The notes under the pieces: model-generated
Databases searched by the model: none
Told to the model about the DNA's origin: nothing
What the model saw: the letters and a program-made list of their open reading frames with translations, nothing else
Shown: piece after piece, positions 44,641 through 52,960 of the stretch
Position numbering within the stretch: position 1 is the first letter of the stretch
How the letters are laid out: every line of letters starts with the position of its first letter
Translations under genes and position numbers: made by a program
DNA from: Pseudopelobacter sp964542535
Lineage (GTDB): Bacteria > Desulfobacterota > Desulfuromonadia > Geobacterales > Pseudopelobacteraceae
Length of the DNA stretch: 64,000 bases
Assembly (NCBI GenBank): GCA_964542535.1
Contig: CAZIUE010000015.1
Span: forward strand, 1 to 64,000
Reading direction: 5' to 3'

Positions 44641-46345
44641 ATTGACCGGACTGGCCAGCCGGTCGCTGCTCTATGACCGCCTGGAGCAGTCGCTCTGCTA
44701 TGCCCGCCGTTCCGGACGTGTCCTGGCGGTGCTGCTCCTGGACCTGGACCGTTTCAAGGTAATCAACGATAGCCTCGGCCATGAATTCGGCGACAACCTG
44801 CTGAAAGCCGTTGCTCTGCGCCTGCAACAGGTCATACGCGAAGCGGACACCGCGGCCCGGTTTGGGGGGGACGAATTCGTCATCCTGCTGGCTGAGGTGG
44901 CTGATCCGGATGACGTGGGGATGCTGGCGGGCAGGATTCTGCGCTGCCTCGAGTCACCTCATCTGATCGACGGCAAGGAGGTCACCGTATCCGCTAGCCT
45001 GGGGATCAGCCTGTTTCCCAGGGACAGCGATGACGGCGCCATCCTGATCCGCAACGCGGATATCGCCATGTACCGGGCCAAGCGGGAAGGGGGCGACTCG
45101 TTCTCCTTTTTTGCCCCCGAGATGAACCAGCGGGCCATGGAAGCCATGGAAACGGAAAACGCTCTGCGCCAGGCGCTGGAGCGGAATGAATTCCTGCTGC
45201 ACTACCAGCCCAAGGTTGAACTGGCCACGGGGCGGATGATTGGTTGCGAGGCCCTGGTCCGCTGGCTGCATCCGCAGCGGGGAATGGTGTCGCCGAATGA
45301 ATTCATTCCTCTGGCCGAAGAGACCGGCCTGATCGTGCCGATGGGGACCTGGGTGCTGACGGAGGCCTGCCGGCAGGTACGCGCCTGGCAGGATGAAGGG
45401 CTGCCGGCCGTGAGTGTGGCGGTCAATCTCTCCGCCCGGCAGTTCCGGGCGGGGAACCTGCCGTGGCTGGTCGGGAACGTCCTGCGGGCACACGGGCTCG
45501 CCCCCTGCTGGCTGGAGCTTGAGATGACCGAAAGTCACGTCATGGACAACCCCGGCCGGGCTATTGCCTTGATGGGGGAGCTAAAAGACATCGGTGTCCG
45601 GCTGAGCATGGACGATTTCGGCACCGGTTACTCGAGCCTGGCCAGCCTGAGCCGTTTCCCCATCGATCACCTGAAAATAGACCGCTCCTTTGTTACCGAT
45701 ATCGTTTCCAACCCGCACTCGGCCACCATCGCCGCCTCGATCATCGACATAGCGCACCGCATGCAGCTCCAGGTAATCGCGGAAGGGGTGGAGACCGAGG
45801 CCCAGCTCGGCTATCTGCGCAAACATGGCTGCGACCAGATTCAGGGGTACTTCTTCAGCCGCCCCCTGTCCGCCCATGAATTTGCCGCGTTGCTGCGAAA
45901 AAACACGCCATACGTCATCCCGGCCCATGACACTGTGGCTCGCACGCTCCTGTTGGTGGATGACGAGCGCAATATCCTCCGGGCGTTGAAGCGGCTCCTG
46001 GCTGAAGAAGGTTATCGCATCGTTACCGCGGACAATGCCGGCGAAGCACTGGAGCTGCTGGCCAGGGAAAACATCCAGGTGGTGATTTCGGATCAGCACA
46101 TGACGGGTATGAGCGGCACCGAGTTCTTAAGCCGGGTTAAAACGCTGCATCCCGATACGGTACGCATCATCCTGTCCGGGGTTGCCGATCTTGAAACCGT
46201 CACCAAGGCGGTGAACGAAGGAGAAGTATACAAGGTGCTCACAAAACCGTGGGACGGCGGCCAGTTGCGCAAGATCATCCGGGATTCTTTCCGCGTGTAC
46301 GAGCAGTCCGCCATTTTTCGCCGAATGGGAGTGCCATGCAGGTGA
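44429..46345 (+). CDS. Output half: PAS end, GGDEF, EAL and receiver domains
   Basis: Continuation of the gene at 42043 after a +1 frameshift; ATG 44429 is the first in-frame codon near the break. Domains: end of a PAS/PAC (EYRRKTKTGEWKWIL), a diguanylate cyclase with an intact RFGGDEF (about residue 146), an EAL domain with EALVRWLHPQRG, NLSARQF, and DDFGTGYSSLASL, then a C-terminal receiver domain (LLLVDDERNILRAL, VVISDQHMTGMSG). The full gene of about 1,430 codons would sense an extracellular signal and both make and break c-di-GMP. Order of domains is unusual: the receiver is last. Confidence 0.82.
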   Translation: MRKYLTGMRDTYQVEYRRKTKTGEWKWILAYGKVVARDEAGAPLRMLGTIADIHERKQNEQQLAYLATHDELTGLASRSLLYDRLEQSLCYARRSGRVLAVLLLDLDRFKVINDSLGHEFGDNLLKAVALRLQQVIREADTAARFGGDEFVILLAEVADPDDVGMLAGRILRCLESPHLIDGKEVTVSASLGISLFPRDSDDGAILIRNADIAMYRAKREGGDSFSFFAPEMNQRAMEAMETENALRQALERNEFLLHYQPKVELATGRMIGCEALVRWLHPQRGMVSPNEFIPLAEETGLIVPMGTWVLTEACRQVRAWQDEGLPAVSVAVNLSARQFRAGNLPWLVGNVLRAHGLAPCWLELEMTESHVMDNPGRAIALMGELKDIGVRLSMDDFGTGYSSLASLSRFPIDHLKIDRSFVTDIVSNPHSATIAASIIDIAHRMQLQVIAEGVETEAQLGYLRKHGCDQIQGYFFSRPLSAHEFAALLRKNTPYVIPAHDTVARTLLLVDDERNILRALKRLLAEEGYRIVTADNAGEALELLARENIQVVISDQHMTGMSGTEFLSRVKTLHPDTVRIILSGVADLETVTKAVNEGEVYKVLTKPWDGGQLRKIIRDSFRVYEQSAIFRRMGVPCR

Positions 46346-46402
46346 TGGTGAATATTTTCAGTGCCTGATCCAAATTTCTATCACTGACGGAGGGGGATGC
46401 CC

Positions 46403-47096
46403 ATGACGGAACTCGATGCGCTTTTTACCCCGAAACGTGTTGCCCTGATCGGGGCAACGGCAAAATGAGGAGAAACTGGGGGCTGAAGAACTTGCTCAAC
46501 CTGAAGGTTCTCGCGGGCACGAGGTGAAATCGTTCCTGCGAGGTGTGGTGATGGCCGTGCCCCGGGGGCGGTTCATTCCCCTCGGTGAGGGTCTTGAGTC
46601 TGTTTCCGGGCTTTCGTACCCGTTGGGGCGCCAAGGTCGTTTCGCCGCGGATCGACTCCAAGAGCGACATCGGCGGCGTACGGCTCGGCATCGGGAATCT
46701 GAATGAACTATATGTATGGCCGTATCCGAGCTCTCACGCGTGGAGCATGCCAGGGGGGTCTGGTGGAGGTGATGGCTCGGCCCGGTTTCGAGGTGATCGT
46801 GGGCGGAGTCATTCGGCCCGGGGGGGCTTTTCGTGGAGTTATTCCGGGATGTCTCCTTCGCCCTGGCGATGGTCAATCGCCGGCAGGCCATCTGGCTGAT
46901 GACCCCGTCCAGGGCAACGCGGGTCCTGAAGGGATTCCGGGGCATGCCTGCCCAGGATGTTCCTGCCCTCATTGATGTCATCGTCGGTGTATCGGAAGTC
47001 ATCGCCACCGGCCGTTTCCGGACGGTGGACCTGAATCCGGTGGTCGTCTACCCGTCGGGTGCGCTCGTGCTGGACGCCAAGATGGCTAGGATCTGA
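46403..47096 (+). pseudogene. Decayed ADP-forming acyl-CoA synthetase
   Basis: Starts with a normal-looking GAGGGG site and ATG 46403, giving MTELDALFTPKRVALIGAT, the N-terminus of NDP-forming acetyl-CoA synthetases, but a stop comes at codon 22. The following sequence, in several frames, gives SPRIDSKSDIGGVRLGIGN, GFEVIVGGV, LFRDVSFALAMVNRRQ, RVLKGFRGMPAQDVPAL and TVDLNPVVVYPSGALVLDA. These match the ATP-grasp end of the same enzyme family. Most of the CoA-binding and ligase domains are deleted. It is a non-functional relic of an acyl-CoA metabolism gene. Confidence 0.75.
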
Positions 47097-47238
47097 TCTA
47101 CCCTATTCATTGTTGTCTCTGGTGAGCGTGCCCGAACGTCAAGACTCGATCCAACGTATTGCGGGGCACCCGATCGGACGCCCACAGCGGGCACATTATT
47201 GTTGAAGATTTTATTTCACCTACTACTGTACCAAGAAT

Positions 47239-47277
47239 GAAAAAAGTACTTACCATTTTTTGGTAAGTGCTTTTTTG
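47239..47277. terminator. Bidirectional intrinsic terminator
   Basis: An 11-bp stem (AGTACTTACCA with TGGTAAGTGCT, one T-G pair) with A-tract on one side and T-tract on the other can terminate on both strands. It lies downstream of the minus-strand ORF at 47.3-47.6 kb and after the acyl-CoA synthetase relic. Confidence 0.75.
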
Positions 47278-47353
47278 CTGGTATTTGCTGGAATATTCAA
47301 TCTTTATTCTACAGTGCTTTAGTTTTTGCTGAGACGATCTTTTACTTTTAACG

Positions 47354-47635
47354 TTACAATATATGGTTTGCTATCCACCAATACGGCGTAATAAATACTG
47401 CCAACTGGCCAATCGAATGTGCTGTTATGCTTGATACGCTTTTTGCCGGTTGCATATTTAACCAAGTGAACGATACGAAATGAAGAATTGGCATGCCAAA
47501 AATGAGAGACCATTTTAGTTCTTGAACGTTGGATATCCTGATGTCGAGTGCAGTTAATATATTGATAATGAATATACCGCTCAGAACATTCACGATAGAT
47601 AGTGTAACTGTTAACTTACAAATAAAGTGTCTCAT
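47354..47635 (-). CDS. Hypothetical AT-rich small membrane protein, possibly frameshifted
   Basis: A 93-aa frame with TTGGAG 6 nt before ATG 47635, starting MRHFICKLTVTLSIVN and containing two hydrophobic stretches. No family recognised. A second minus-strand frame ending at 47319 gives a plausible soluble tail (HNSTFDWPVGSIYYAVL, then VDSKPYIVTLKVKDRL), so one longer protein of about 105 aa may have been split by a frameshift. AT content is far above that of the surroundings, which suggests transfer. Confidence 0.45.
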   Translation of the reverse strand: MRHFICKLTVTLSIVNVLSGIFIINILTALDIRISNVQELKWSLIFGMPILHFVSFTWLNMQPAKSVSSITAHSIGQLAVFITPYWWIANHIL

Positions 47636-47667
47636 TATTACTCCAACGGCTTAAAGGTATGCCGCTT

Positions 47668-47797
47668 GGCGGCAGTACCCGAGTGTGTACGCCCGGCATG
47701 GGCGTGAACTTATGGGGTGCAAGTCCGCTGTATTTGAATCCGGTACCGTCGTGAGACGGGGCAAAAGTACTAGCCGACGGCAAGGGAGTCTCCGCGA
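47668..47797 (+). mobile_element. Group II intron-like 5' (domain I) fragment
   Basis: The segment contains the series GCATGGGCGTGAAC, ATGGGGTGCAAGTCC, CTAGCCGACGGCAAGGG, which resembles the domain I core of bacterial group II introns. The usual continuation (about GTGTCC ... ATCTGAAGGAAG) is cut off near 47797, where recombinase-like coding sequence begins. No reverse transcriptase is present, so it is a truncated, inactive remnant. The identification is from remembered consensus. Confidence 0.5.
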
Positions 47798-47800
47798 CCT

Positions 47801-48018
47801 GCCCTGGCCAGCAGAAGCATCGCCAGCGCCGAGCGTTTACTCGAACTCGCTCAAAAGGCCTCCAGCCGGTATGTGCGGCAGGTTTTCGATGAAAAACGCA
47901 AATTGCTCAATCTGGTCTGTTCGAACTCCACGTTCGGTAGTGGGGAGCTTGTGCCAAACTTCAGGAAACCGTTTGATATGCTTGCGGAATCCAACCGGGA
48001 GTACCAAAGAAAAAAGGT
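47801..48018 (+). pseudogene. 3' end of a large serine recombinase
   Basis: The frame reads ERLLELAQKASSRYVRQVF, DEKRKLLNLVCSNSTFGSG, ELVPNFRKPFDMLAESNRE. The series KRxLLxxVxSNxTxxxGxLxPxxRKPFDxLA is typical of the C-terminal end of large serine site-specific recombinases. The catalytic N-terminus is missing, replaced by the group II intron-like fragment. It ends just before the terminator of the tRNA-Arg gene and marks an old mobile-element junction. Confidence 0.65.
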
Positions 48019-48046
48019 CACTTCCGGTGGCGGAAATGACCTTTTT
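48011..48046 (-). terminator. Intrinsic terminator of the tRNA-Arg gene
   Basis: Inverted repeat 48011-48026/48031-48046 with one mismatch and a 4-nt loop; on the minus strand it ends in six T. It lies 7 bp beyond the encoded CCA end of the tRNA gene. Confidence 0.75.
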
Positions 48047-48052
48047 GAAATT

Positions 48053-48129
48053 TGGCGTCCCCGAGACGATTCGAACGTCCGACCCCTTCCTTAGGAGGGA
48101 AGTGCTCTATCCGGCTGAGCTACGGGGAC
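48053..48129 (-). tRNA. tRNA-Arg (anticodon CCU)
   Basis: On the minus strand the sequence folds as a standard cloverleaf: acceptor GTCCCCG/CGGGGAC, D-stem GCTC/GAGC, anticodon stem CTTCC/GGAAG with loop CTCCTAA giving anticodon CCT, and T-loop TTCGAAT. The discriminator is G and the 3' CCA is encoded. It decodes AGG. A recombinase relic lies immediately 3' of the gene, so it may have been an insertion hotspot. Confidence 0.95.
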
Positions 48130-48213
48130 AGTAAAAGGATAATATCTATACCAGAGTCGCGTGCCTCTTTCAACTCTTTTGGTGCCGGCCGGTACGACTC
48201 GACGGGGCGGTTG

Positions 48214-48732
48214 TCAGAAGTTGAGCAGCGAGTAGACCTTGCCTGACGGAAGCCTGGCGCGTCCATTCAGGAAGTTGAGTTCCGTCATGAAGCAGCACTC
48301 CACGATCTCTGCCCCCATGTTTTTCACCATGTCCACCACGGCCGCCACGGTCCCGCCGGTGGCCAAAAGGTCGTCGGCAATCAGCACCCGCTCGCCCGGC
48401 TTGATGGCATCGCAGTGGATCTCCAGGGTGTCGGTGCCGTACTCCAGCGAATAGGTCTTGCTGAAGGTCTCGGAGGGGAGCTTGCCCGGTTTGCGTACCA
48501 GCACGACGCCGGCGCAGAGCTTGTAGGCCAGGGCCGCGCCGATGATGAAACCGCGGGCTTCCACCCCCACCACCTTGTCGATGCGCTGCCCCACGTAGCG
48601 GTGGGCGATCAGGTCGATCATGCGCTGATAGGACTGGGCGTCCTGCAGCAGGGTGGTGATATCCTTGAAGACGATCCCTTTTTTGGGGAAGTCGGGGATA
48701 TCGCGGATGATGTTTTTCAGGTCGTCCATCAT
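48214..48732 (-). CDS. apt: Adenine phosphoribosyltransferase
   Basis: Salvages adenine to AMP using PRPP. 172 aa, standard length. It has FPKKGIVFKDITTLL, GVEARGFIIGAALAY, VRKPGKLPSETF and the PRPP-binding VLIADDLLATGGT. AAGGAG lies before tandem ATGs at 48732 and 48729. It is 53 bp downstream of rpoS on the same strand, so the two may be cotranscribed. Confidence 0.96.
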   Translation of the reverse strand: MMDDLKNIIRDIPDFPKKGIVFKDITTLLQDAQSYQRMIDLIAHRYVGQRIDKVVGVEARGFIIGAALAYKLCAGVVLVRKPGKLPSETFSKTYSLEYGTDTLEIHCDAIKPGERVLIADDLLATGGTVAAVVDMVKNMGAEIVECCFMTELNFLNGRARLPSGKVYSLLNF

Positions 48733-48784
48733 GGGGAAGTGCTCCTTGTGGTGTGAGGATCAGGGGGGCTGCCGTGTTCGGGGC

Positions 48785-49756
48785 CTAACCGGATTTTACA
48801 CTGGCATGCAGTTTTTCCAGTGATTTGGCCTCGATCTGGCGGATGCGCTCGCGGGTGACGCCGAAGCTTCGACCAATGGTGTCCAGAGTCTGGGGCTCCT
48901 TGTCGTCCAGGCCGAAGCGCAATGCCAGAATTTTCTGCTCGCTTTCGCTCAGCTCCTTGAAGTGCTCGGAGATCTGTTCGTAGCGGTCGATATTCTCCAA
49001 CAGGTCCGACGGCGCCACCATGGAGGTGTCTTCTATGGTGTCGATCAGGAAGTAGTCGCTGCCGTCGCCGATGGGGGTTTCCATGGAGCAGGTGCGCCGC
49101 AGGAGGGTCATCAGCCTGCGCACGTAGGCCAGCTTGACGTTCATCTCCTCGGCGATCTCGTGGGCATGGGGCTCGCGCTGGAGGGTCTGGGAGAGCCGGC
49201 GGGTGGTCTTGGCCATGCGGTTGATGTCGTCGGAGACGTGCACCGGCAGGCGGATGGTGCGGGACTGGTTCACCAGGGCCCGGTCGATGGCCTGGCGGAT
49301 CCACCAAGTGGCGCAGGTCGAGAAACGGCACTCCTTGGCCAGGTTGAAGCGCTCCACCGCCTTGATCAGCCCCAGGTTGCCCTCTTCGATCAGATCCAGG
49401 AAGGGGAGGCCGCGGTTGATGTAGCGTTTGGCGATCTTGACCACCAGCCTGAGGTTGGACTCGATCATCCGGTTGCGGGCGGCCATGTCCCCCTTCTCGA
49501 TCTGGCGGGCCACTTCCTTCTCCTGGTCGGCGGTCAGAAGCGGCGTTTTCTGGATGTCCCGCAGGTAGATCTTGATGGCGTCGTCAAAGGTCTCCAGAAC
49601 CGCGGGTGGCAGATCAGGCTCGGCGTGATCCTCTCCGTTCTCTTCTTCCTCGCCGAAGTGTGAAGGCTCCTCGGGGTCGTCGGTTGCCTGCTCCGCATCG
49701 GAATGGTGCTCTTCCAGGGAAAAACCGTTGTCCAGCAGTGAATCATCATTCTTCAT
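48785..49756 (-). CDS. rpoS: RNA polymerase sigma factor RpoS
   Basis: Stationary-phase and stress sigma-70-family factor, 323 aa. An acidic N-terminus (about 1-55) is followed by region 1.2 (DDAIKIYLRDIQKTPLL), region 2 (RMIESNLRLVVKIAKRYI, RFSTCATWWIRQAIDRAL, TIRLPVHV), region 3, and region 4.2 (DTIGRSFGVTRERIRQIEAK). ATG 49756 is preferred; the longer frame to 49780 lacks a ribosome-binding site. RpoS rather than RpoD because of its size and the surE-pcm-rpoS order, which is conserved in many proteobacteria, here without nlpD. Confidence 0.92.
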   Translation of the reverse strand: MKNDDSLLDNGFSLEEHHSDAEQATDDPEEPSHFGEEEENGEDHAEPDLPPAVLETFDDAIKIYLRDIQKTPLLTADQEKEVARQIEKGDMAARNRMIESNLRLVVKIAKRYINRGLPFLDLIEEGNLGLIKAVERFNLAKECRFSTCATWWIRQAIDRALVNQSRTIRLPVHVSDDINRMAKTTRRLSQTLQREPHAHEIAEEMNVKLAYVRRLMTLLRRTCSMETPIGDGSDYFLIDTIEDTSMVAPSDLLENIDRYEQISEHFKELSESEQKILALRFGLDDKEPQTLDTIGRSFGVTRERIRQIEAKSLEKLHASVKSG

Positions 49757-49905
49757 CCGCCCATATCCCCCTTTTCGCATGCAGCTGAAATAGTCGCAGA
49801 CCTGATCCCCGGGATGATGAACGGGGCGTCGGCGCCGCCACCCGCGGGGCCGGTGACGGCGCTTCTGTCCGGAAAGCGGTCGTGGTAGATGCTCTCAGCC
49901 CGCTG

Positions 49906-50553
49906 CTACCACCCCTGTCTTCCGATGAGGGGCACGAAGCGGCAGGCGATGGAGGTCGTTGTCTCCAGGGTTCCGTCATCCTTTCTGACGACTTTCACCA
50001 GGTGCTGTTCCCGCTCGTTTCCCACCGGGATGATCAGACGGCCGCCGACGGCCAGTTGGTCCGTCAGCACCCGGGGAACCGCGGGGGCCCCGGCGGTGAC
50101 GATGATTGCATCGAAGGGGGCTTCCTCGTCCCACCCGATGGGGCTTCCCTCGCTGTCGTTGATACGCAGCATGACGTTGAACAGACGCAGGGAGTCCAGG
50201 CATTTCCGGGCGCGCAGGGCCAGGGGGCGGATCCGCTCGACGGTATGGACGCGATCGGCCAGGAGGGCCAGAATCGCCGTCTGATAGCCGGAGCCGGTGC
50301 CGATCTCCAGCACTTTTTCCCTGCCTGACAGTTCCAGCAGCTCGGTCATGAGCGCCACGGTATACGGCTGGGAGATGGTCTGCTTTTCCCCGACCGGCAG
50401 CGATGAATCGCTGTAGGCCTGGGCCGCCATGGCTTCCTGAACGAATATGTGGCGCGGTGTCTTCAGCATGGCGTCCAGCACCCGACGGTCGCTGATGCCT
50501 CGTCCCGCGATCTGCTCCTGCACCATCTTTCTGCGTGCTATGTCAAAGTTCAT
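49906..50553 (-). CDS. pcm: Protein-L-isoaspartate O-methyltransferase
   Basis: Repairs isoaspartyl residues by SAM-dependent methylation. 215 aa. It has the SAM motif LEIGTGSGYQTAIL, the substrate-side SSLPVGEKQTISQPYTVA, and AIIVTAGAPAVP. ATG 50553 has GGAG about 7 nt upstream, better than the longer frame to 50595. It lies between surE (51 bp upstream) and rpoS, forming a stress-survival block. Confidence 0.95.
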   Translation of the reverse strand: MNFDIARRKMVQEQIAGRGISDRRVLDAMLKTPRHIFVQEAMAAQAYSDSSLPVGEKQTISQPYTVALMTELLELSGREKVLEIGTGSGYQTAILALLADRVHTVERIRPLALRARKCLDSLRLFNVMLRINDSEGSPIGWDEEAPFDAIIVTAGAPAVPRVLTDQLAVGGRLIIPVGNEREQHLVKVVRKDDGTLETTTSIACRFVPLIGRQGW

Positions 50554-50604
50554 GTATTGCTCCCGGCATCCCCCAGGGCGTGGGGGCGCGGCCATGTCGG
50601 GGTG

Positions 50605-51348
50605 CTAGAAATCCCATGCCGCTATCACCTTCATGGATTCGTAGTTGGTGAGATCCAGGTGCAGCGGCGTAATCGATACGTGCTTCCGGTTGATGGCGTG
50701 GAAGTCGGTGCCCTCGTAGTCGTTGAAGTCCGCCTCGCCGCTGCCGATCCAGTAGTACTTGCGGCCCCGGGGATCTGTCTTGCCGACGACGGTTCCCACG
50801 AAGGAGCGTCTTCCCTGGCGAGTGACCAGGGGCGGCTTGATCTCCGCACCCGGGCAGTCGGGTACATTGACGTTCAGGAACGTGTCCTCGGGGAGGCCGT
50901 TGGCCAGGACCTGGCGGGCCACCCGCACGGCGACCTGGGCCGCTTCGGGGAAGTGGCCGCTGCGCTCCTGGGTTGCCAGGGAAACGGCGATGGCAGGGAT
51001 TCCCATCAGGGTCGCTTCGATGGCCGCCGCCACCGTGCCGGAGTAGGTGACGTCATCACCCAGGTTGGCGCCGTGGTTGATGCCGGAAACGATCAGGTCG
51101 GGACGGAAGGGGAGCAGGCTGTGGATGCCCATGTTGACGCAGTCGGTGGGGGTGCCGTCCACGGCATAGAAGCCCTCGCGCAGTTCGAACACCCGCAAGG
51201 GAGAGTTCAGCGTCAAGGCGTGTCCCACGGCGCTCCGTTCCCGGTCGGGCGCCACGACGGTCACCTGTCCCAGAACGCGCAGGGCCGCAGCCAGGGCCTG
51301 GATACCCGGGGCCTGGATGCCGTCATCGTTGGTTACCATAATATGCAT
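50605..51348 (-). CDS. surE: 5'/3'-nucleotidase SurE
   Basis: Metal-dependent nucleoside monophosphate phosphatase important in stationary phase. 247 aa. The family motifs are present: MVTNDDGIQAPGI (metal-binding Asp-Asp), VVAPDRERSAVGHALTL, and LIVSGINHGANLGDDVTYSG. It starts the minus-strand surE-pcm-rpoS-apt group. The intergenic region upstream probably holds its promoter, divergent from the oxidoreductase gene. Confidence 0.96.
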   Translation of the reverse strand: MHIMVTNDDGIQAPGIQALAAALRVLGQVTVVAPDRERSAVGHALTLNSPLRVFELREGFYAVDGTPTDCVNMGIHSLLPFRPDLIVSGINHGANLGDDVTYSGTVAAAIEATLMGIPAIAVSLATQERSGHFPEAAQVAVRVARQVLANGLPEDTFLNVNVPDCPGAEIKPPLVTRQGRRSFVGTVVGKTDPRGRKYYWIGSGEADFNDYEGTDFHAINRKHVSITPLHLDLTNYESMKVIAAWDF

Positions 51349-51651
51349 AGGCCGTGTCCCCGTGGTTGTAGTGCCTTCAAAACCAGCCAGTTATGGCAGA
51401 AAAATATTCAAAAATCAAGGAGCCATGCGGCCCGCGCGTCACATGGGCGGGATCGCGGCAGATGCCGCCCTGGGCGAGCCGGGTGTGATCCCGTCCCGCC
51501 CAGGCGGGTGCAAGCTTAACGGCGGCCGGCTTCGTCAGGATTTGTGTTTACAAACTCCGGTGAAGCAGCTACATTTTTCCGGCTCCCGGCCATTTCCGGG
51601 GGGCGCGCGCTTGTCAGTCACACCCATTTTTGCTGTCTGGAGGTTATAGCC
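51349..51651. other. Divergent intergenic region between surE and a PIG3-type gene
   Basis: No gene seen. It should contain promoters in both directions. A perfect inverted repeat, CCTGGGCG (51469-51476) with CGCCCAGG (51497-51504), lies in the middle and could be an operator or form a hairpin. No confident -35/-10 pair was found. Confidence 0.4.
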
Positions 51652-52638
51652 ATGAAAGCTGTTGTGATGGATGGTTTTGGCGGAATCGAGGTTCTCAAGC
51701 TGGGAGAGGTGGAGCGCCCCGTGCCGGGTGAGGGGCAGGTGCTGGTGAAGATCTTTGCCACCTCCATCAGCCGGCCCGATATCGTGCAGCGCCAGGGCAA
51801 ATATCCGCCCCCCCCGGGCGACTCCGAAATTCTCGGCCTGGAAGTGGCCGGTGTCATCGAAGAGCTGGGGCCCGGAGTCACCGGCTGGAAGAAGGGCGCT
51901 CGGGTCATGTCCCTGGTGGGGGGAGGCGGCTATGCCGAGTATGCCGTGGCCTATGCCTGCCACCTGATCCCCATTCCCGAGAGTATGAGCTTCGAGGAAG
52001 CGGCCTGCGTCTGCGAATCCTACATCACCGCCTTTCTGAACGTCTTCATTCTGGGCGAGTTTCAGGACGGCCAGACCGCCATCCTTCACGGTGGCGGCGG
52101 CGGGGTCAACACTGCTGCGATCCAGCTTTGCCGTGCCCTGACCCCCGGCTGCCGTCTGATCGTGACCTCATCTCCCGAGAAGATGGAGCGGGTCAGGCAG
52201 CTGGGCGCCGATCTGCTGATCAACTACCGCGAGACCCCGGATTTCAGTGATCTGGTGAAGGACTACACCGCCAAGAAAGGGGTGGACTTGATCCTGGATC
52301 ACATCGGCGCCAAGTACCTGGCACCGAACATGAACTCCCTGGCCTACAAGGGGCGTCTGGTGATCATCGGCGTTACCAGCGGTATCAAGGCCGAGTTGAA
52401 TCTGGCCCTGATGATGGTCAAGCGCCAGCAGATCATCGGCAGCGTGCTCCGTTCACGGCCGGTCCCGGAAAAAGGGGATATCGTGGCCGAGTTCACCCGC
52501 CGTGCCCTGCCTAAATTCGCGGACCGCACCATCGTGCCGATCATTGAGAAGGTCTTTGGTATCGATGAAGTGGTGGAGGCGCACCGCATGATGGAAGAGG
52601 ATCGCCATTTCGGCAAGATCGTGCTGAAGATCCGGTAG
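51652..52638 (+). CDS. Zinc-independent quinone oxidoreductase (PIG3/TED2-like)
   Basis: MDR-superfamily NAD(P)H-dependent oxidoreductase, 328 aa. It has the PIG3-type QGKYPPPPGDSEILGLEVAG segment and a nucleotide-binding ILHGGGGGVNTAAIQL (about residues 143-158). The structural-zinc Cys set of classical alcohol dehydrogenases is absent. GGAGG 9 nt upstream supports ATG 51652 over the longer frame to 51544. Substrate likely a quinone or reactive carbonyl; it stands alone, with its own terminator. Confidence 0.87.
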   Translation: MKAVVMDGFGGIEVLKLGEVERPVPGEGQVLVKIFATSISRPDIVQRQGKYPPPPGDSEILGLEVAGVIEELGPGVTGWKKGARVMSLVGGGGYAEYAVAYACHLIPIPESMSFEEAACVCESYITAFLNVFILGEFQDGQTAILHGGGGGVNTAAIQLCRALTPGCRLIVTSSPEKMERVRQLGADLLINYRETPDFSDLVKDYTAKKGVDLILDHIGAKYLAPNMNSLAYKGRLVIIGVTSGIKAELNLALMMVKRQQIIGSVLRSRPVPEKGDIVAEFTRRALPKFADRTIVPIIEKVFGIDEVVEAHRMMEEDRHFGKIVLKIR

Positions 52639-52658
52639 GCTCCGTGCAACGGATCAGG

Positions 52659-52692
52659 AGCCCCTGGCGCAGGTAGCCGGGGGCTCTTTTTT
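52659..52692 (+). terminator. Intrinsic terminator of the oxidoreductase gene
   Basis: A GAGCCCC/GGGGGCTC-type stem with a loop of about a dozen nt, followed by a run of seven T on the plus strand, 20 bp after the stop codon. Confidence 0.8.
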
Positions 52693-52879
52693 TACCTGAA
52701 TGCCTGATTCGTGGAGGGTGGGGCGGGGTGGCAGACGTAAGGCCAGCAGGCCAGCGTGGCCACGGAAAACATGCCTGTGCGGGACGGGCGAGCTTTGCCC
52801 CGGCAGCAGCTAGGCCTGGAAACGCTTGTATCGGAAACCGTCTGGTGACGCCACGTGATGCAGTTATTGTGCAGCGAAC

Positions 52880-52921
52880 TGAAAAAGCCGGCCGGGAATT
52901 AAATCCCGACCGGCTTTTTCA
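52880..52921. terminator. Bidirectional terminator after the lactate permease
   Basis: A long GC-rich stem (AAAAAGCCGGCCGGGA with TCCCGACCGGCTTTTT, one mismatch) over a short AT loop, with A/T tracts on both sides. It ends the minus-strand lactate permease transcript; it could also stop plus-strand read-through. Confidence 0.85.
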
Positions 52922-52960
52922 GTTCAACCCACGTTGGTAGTCGTTATATCCTTCCCGTTA

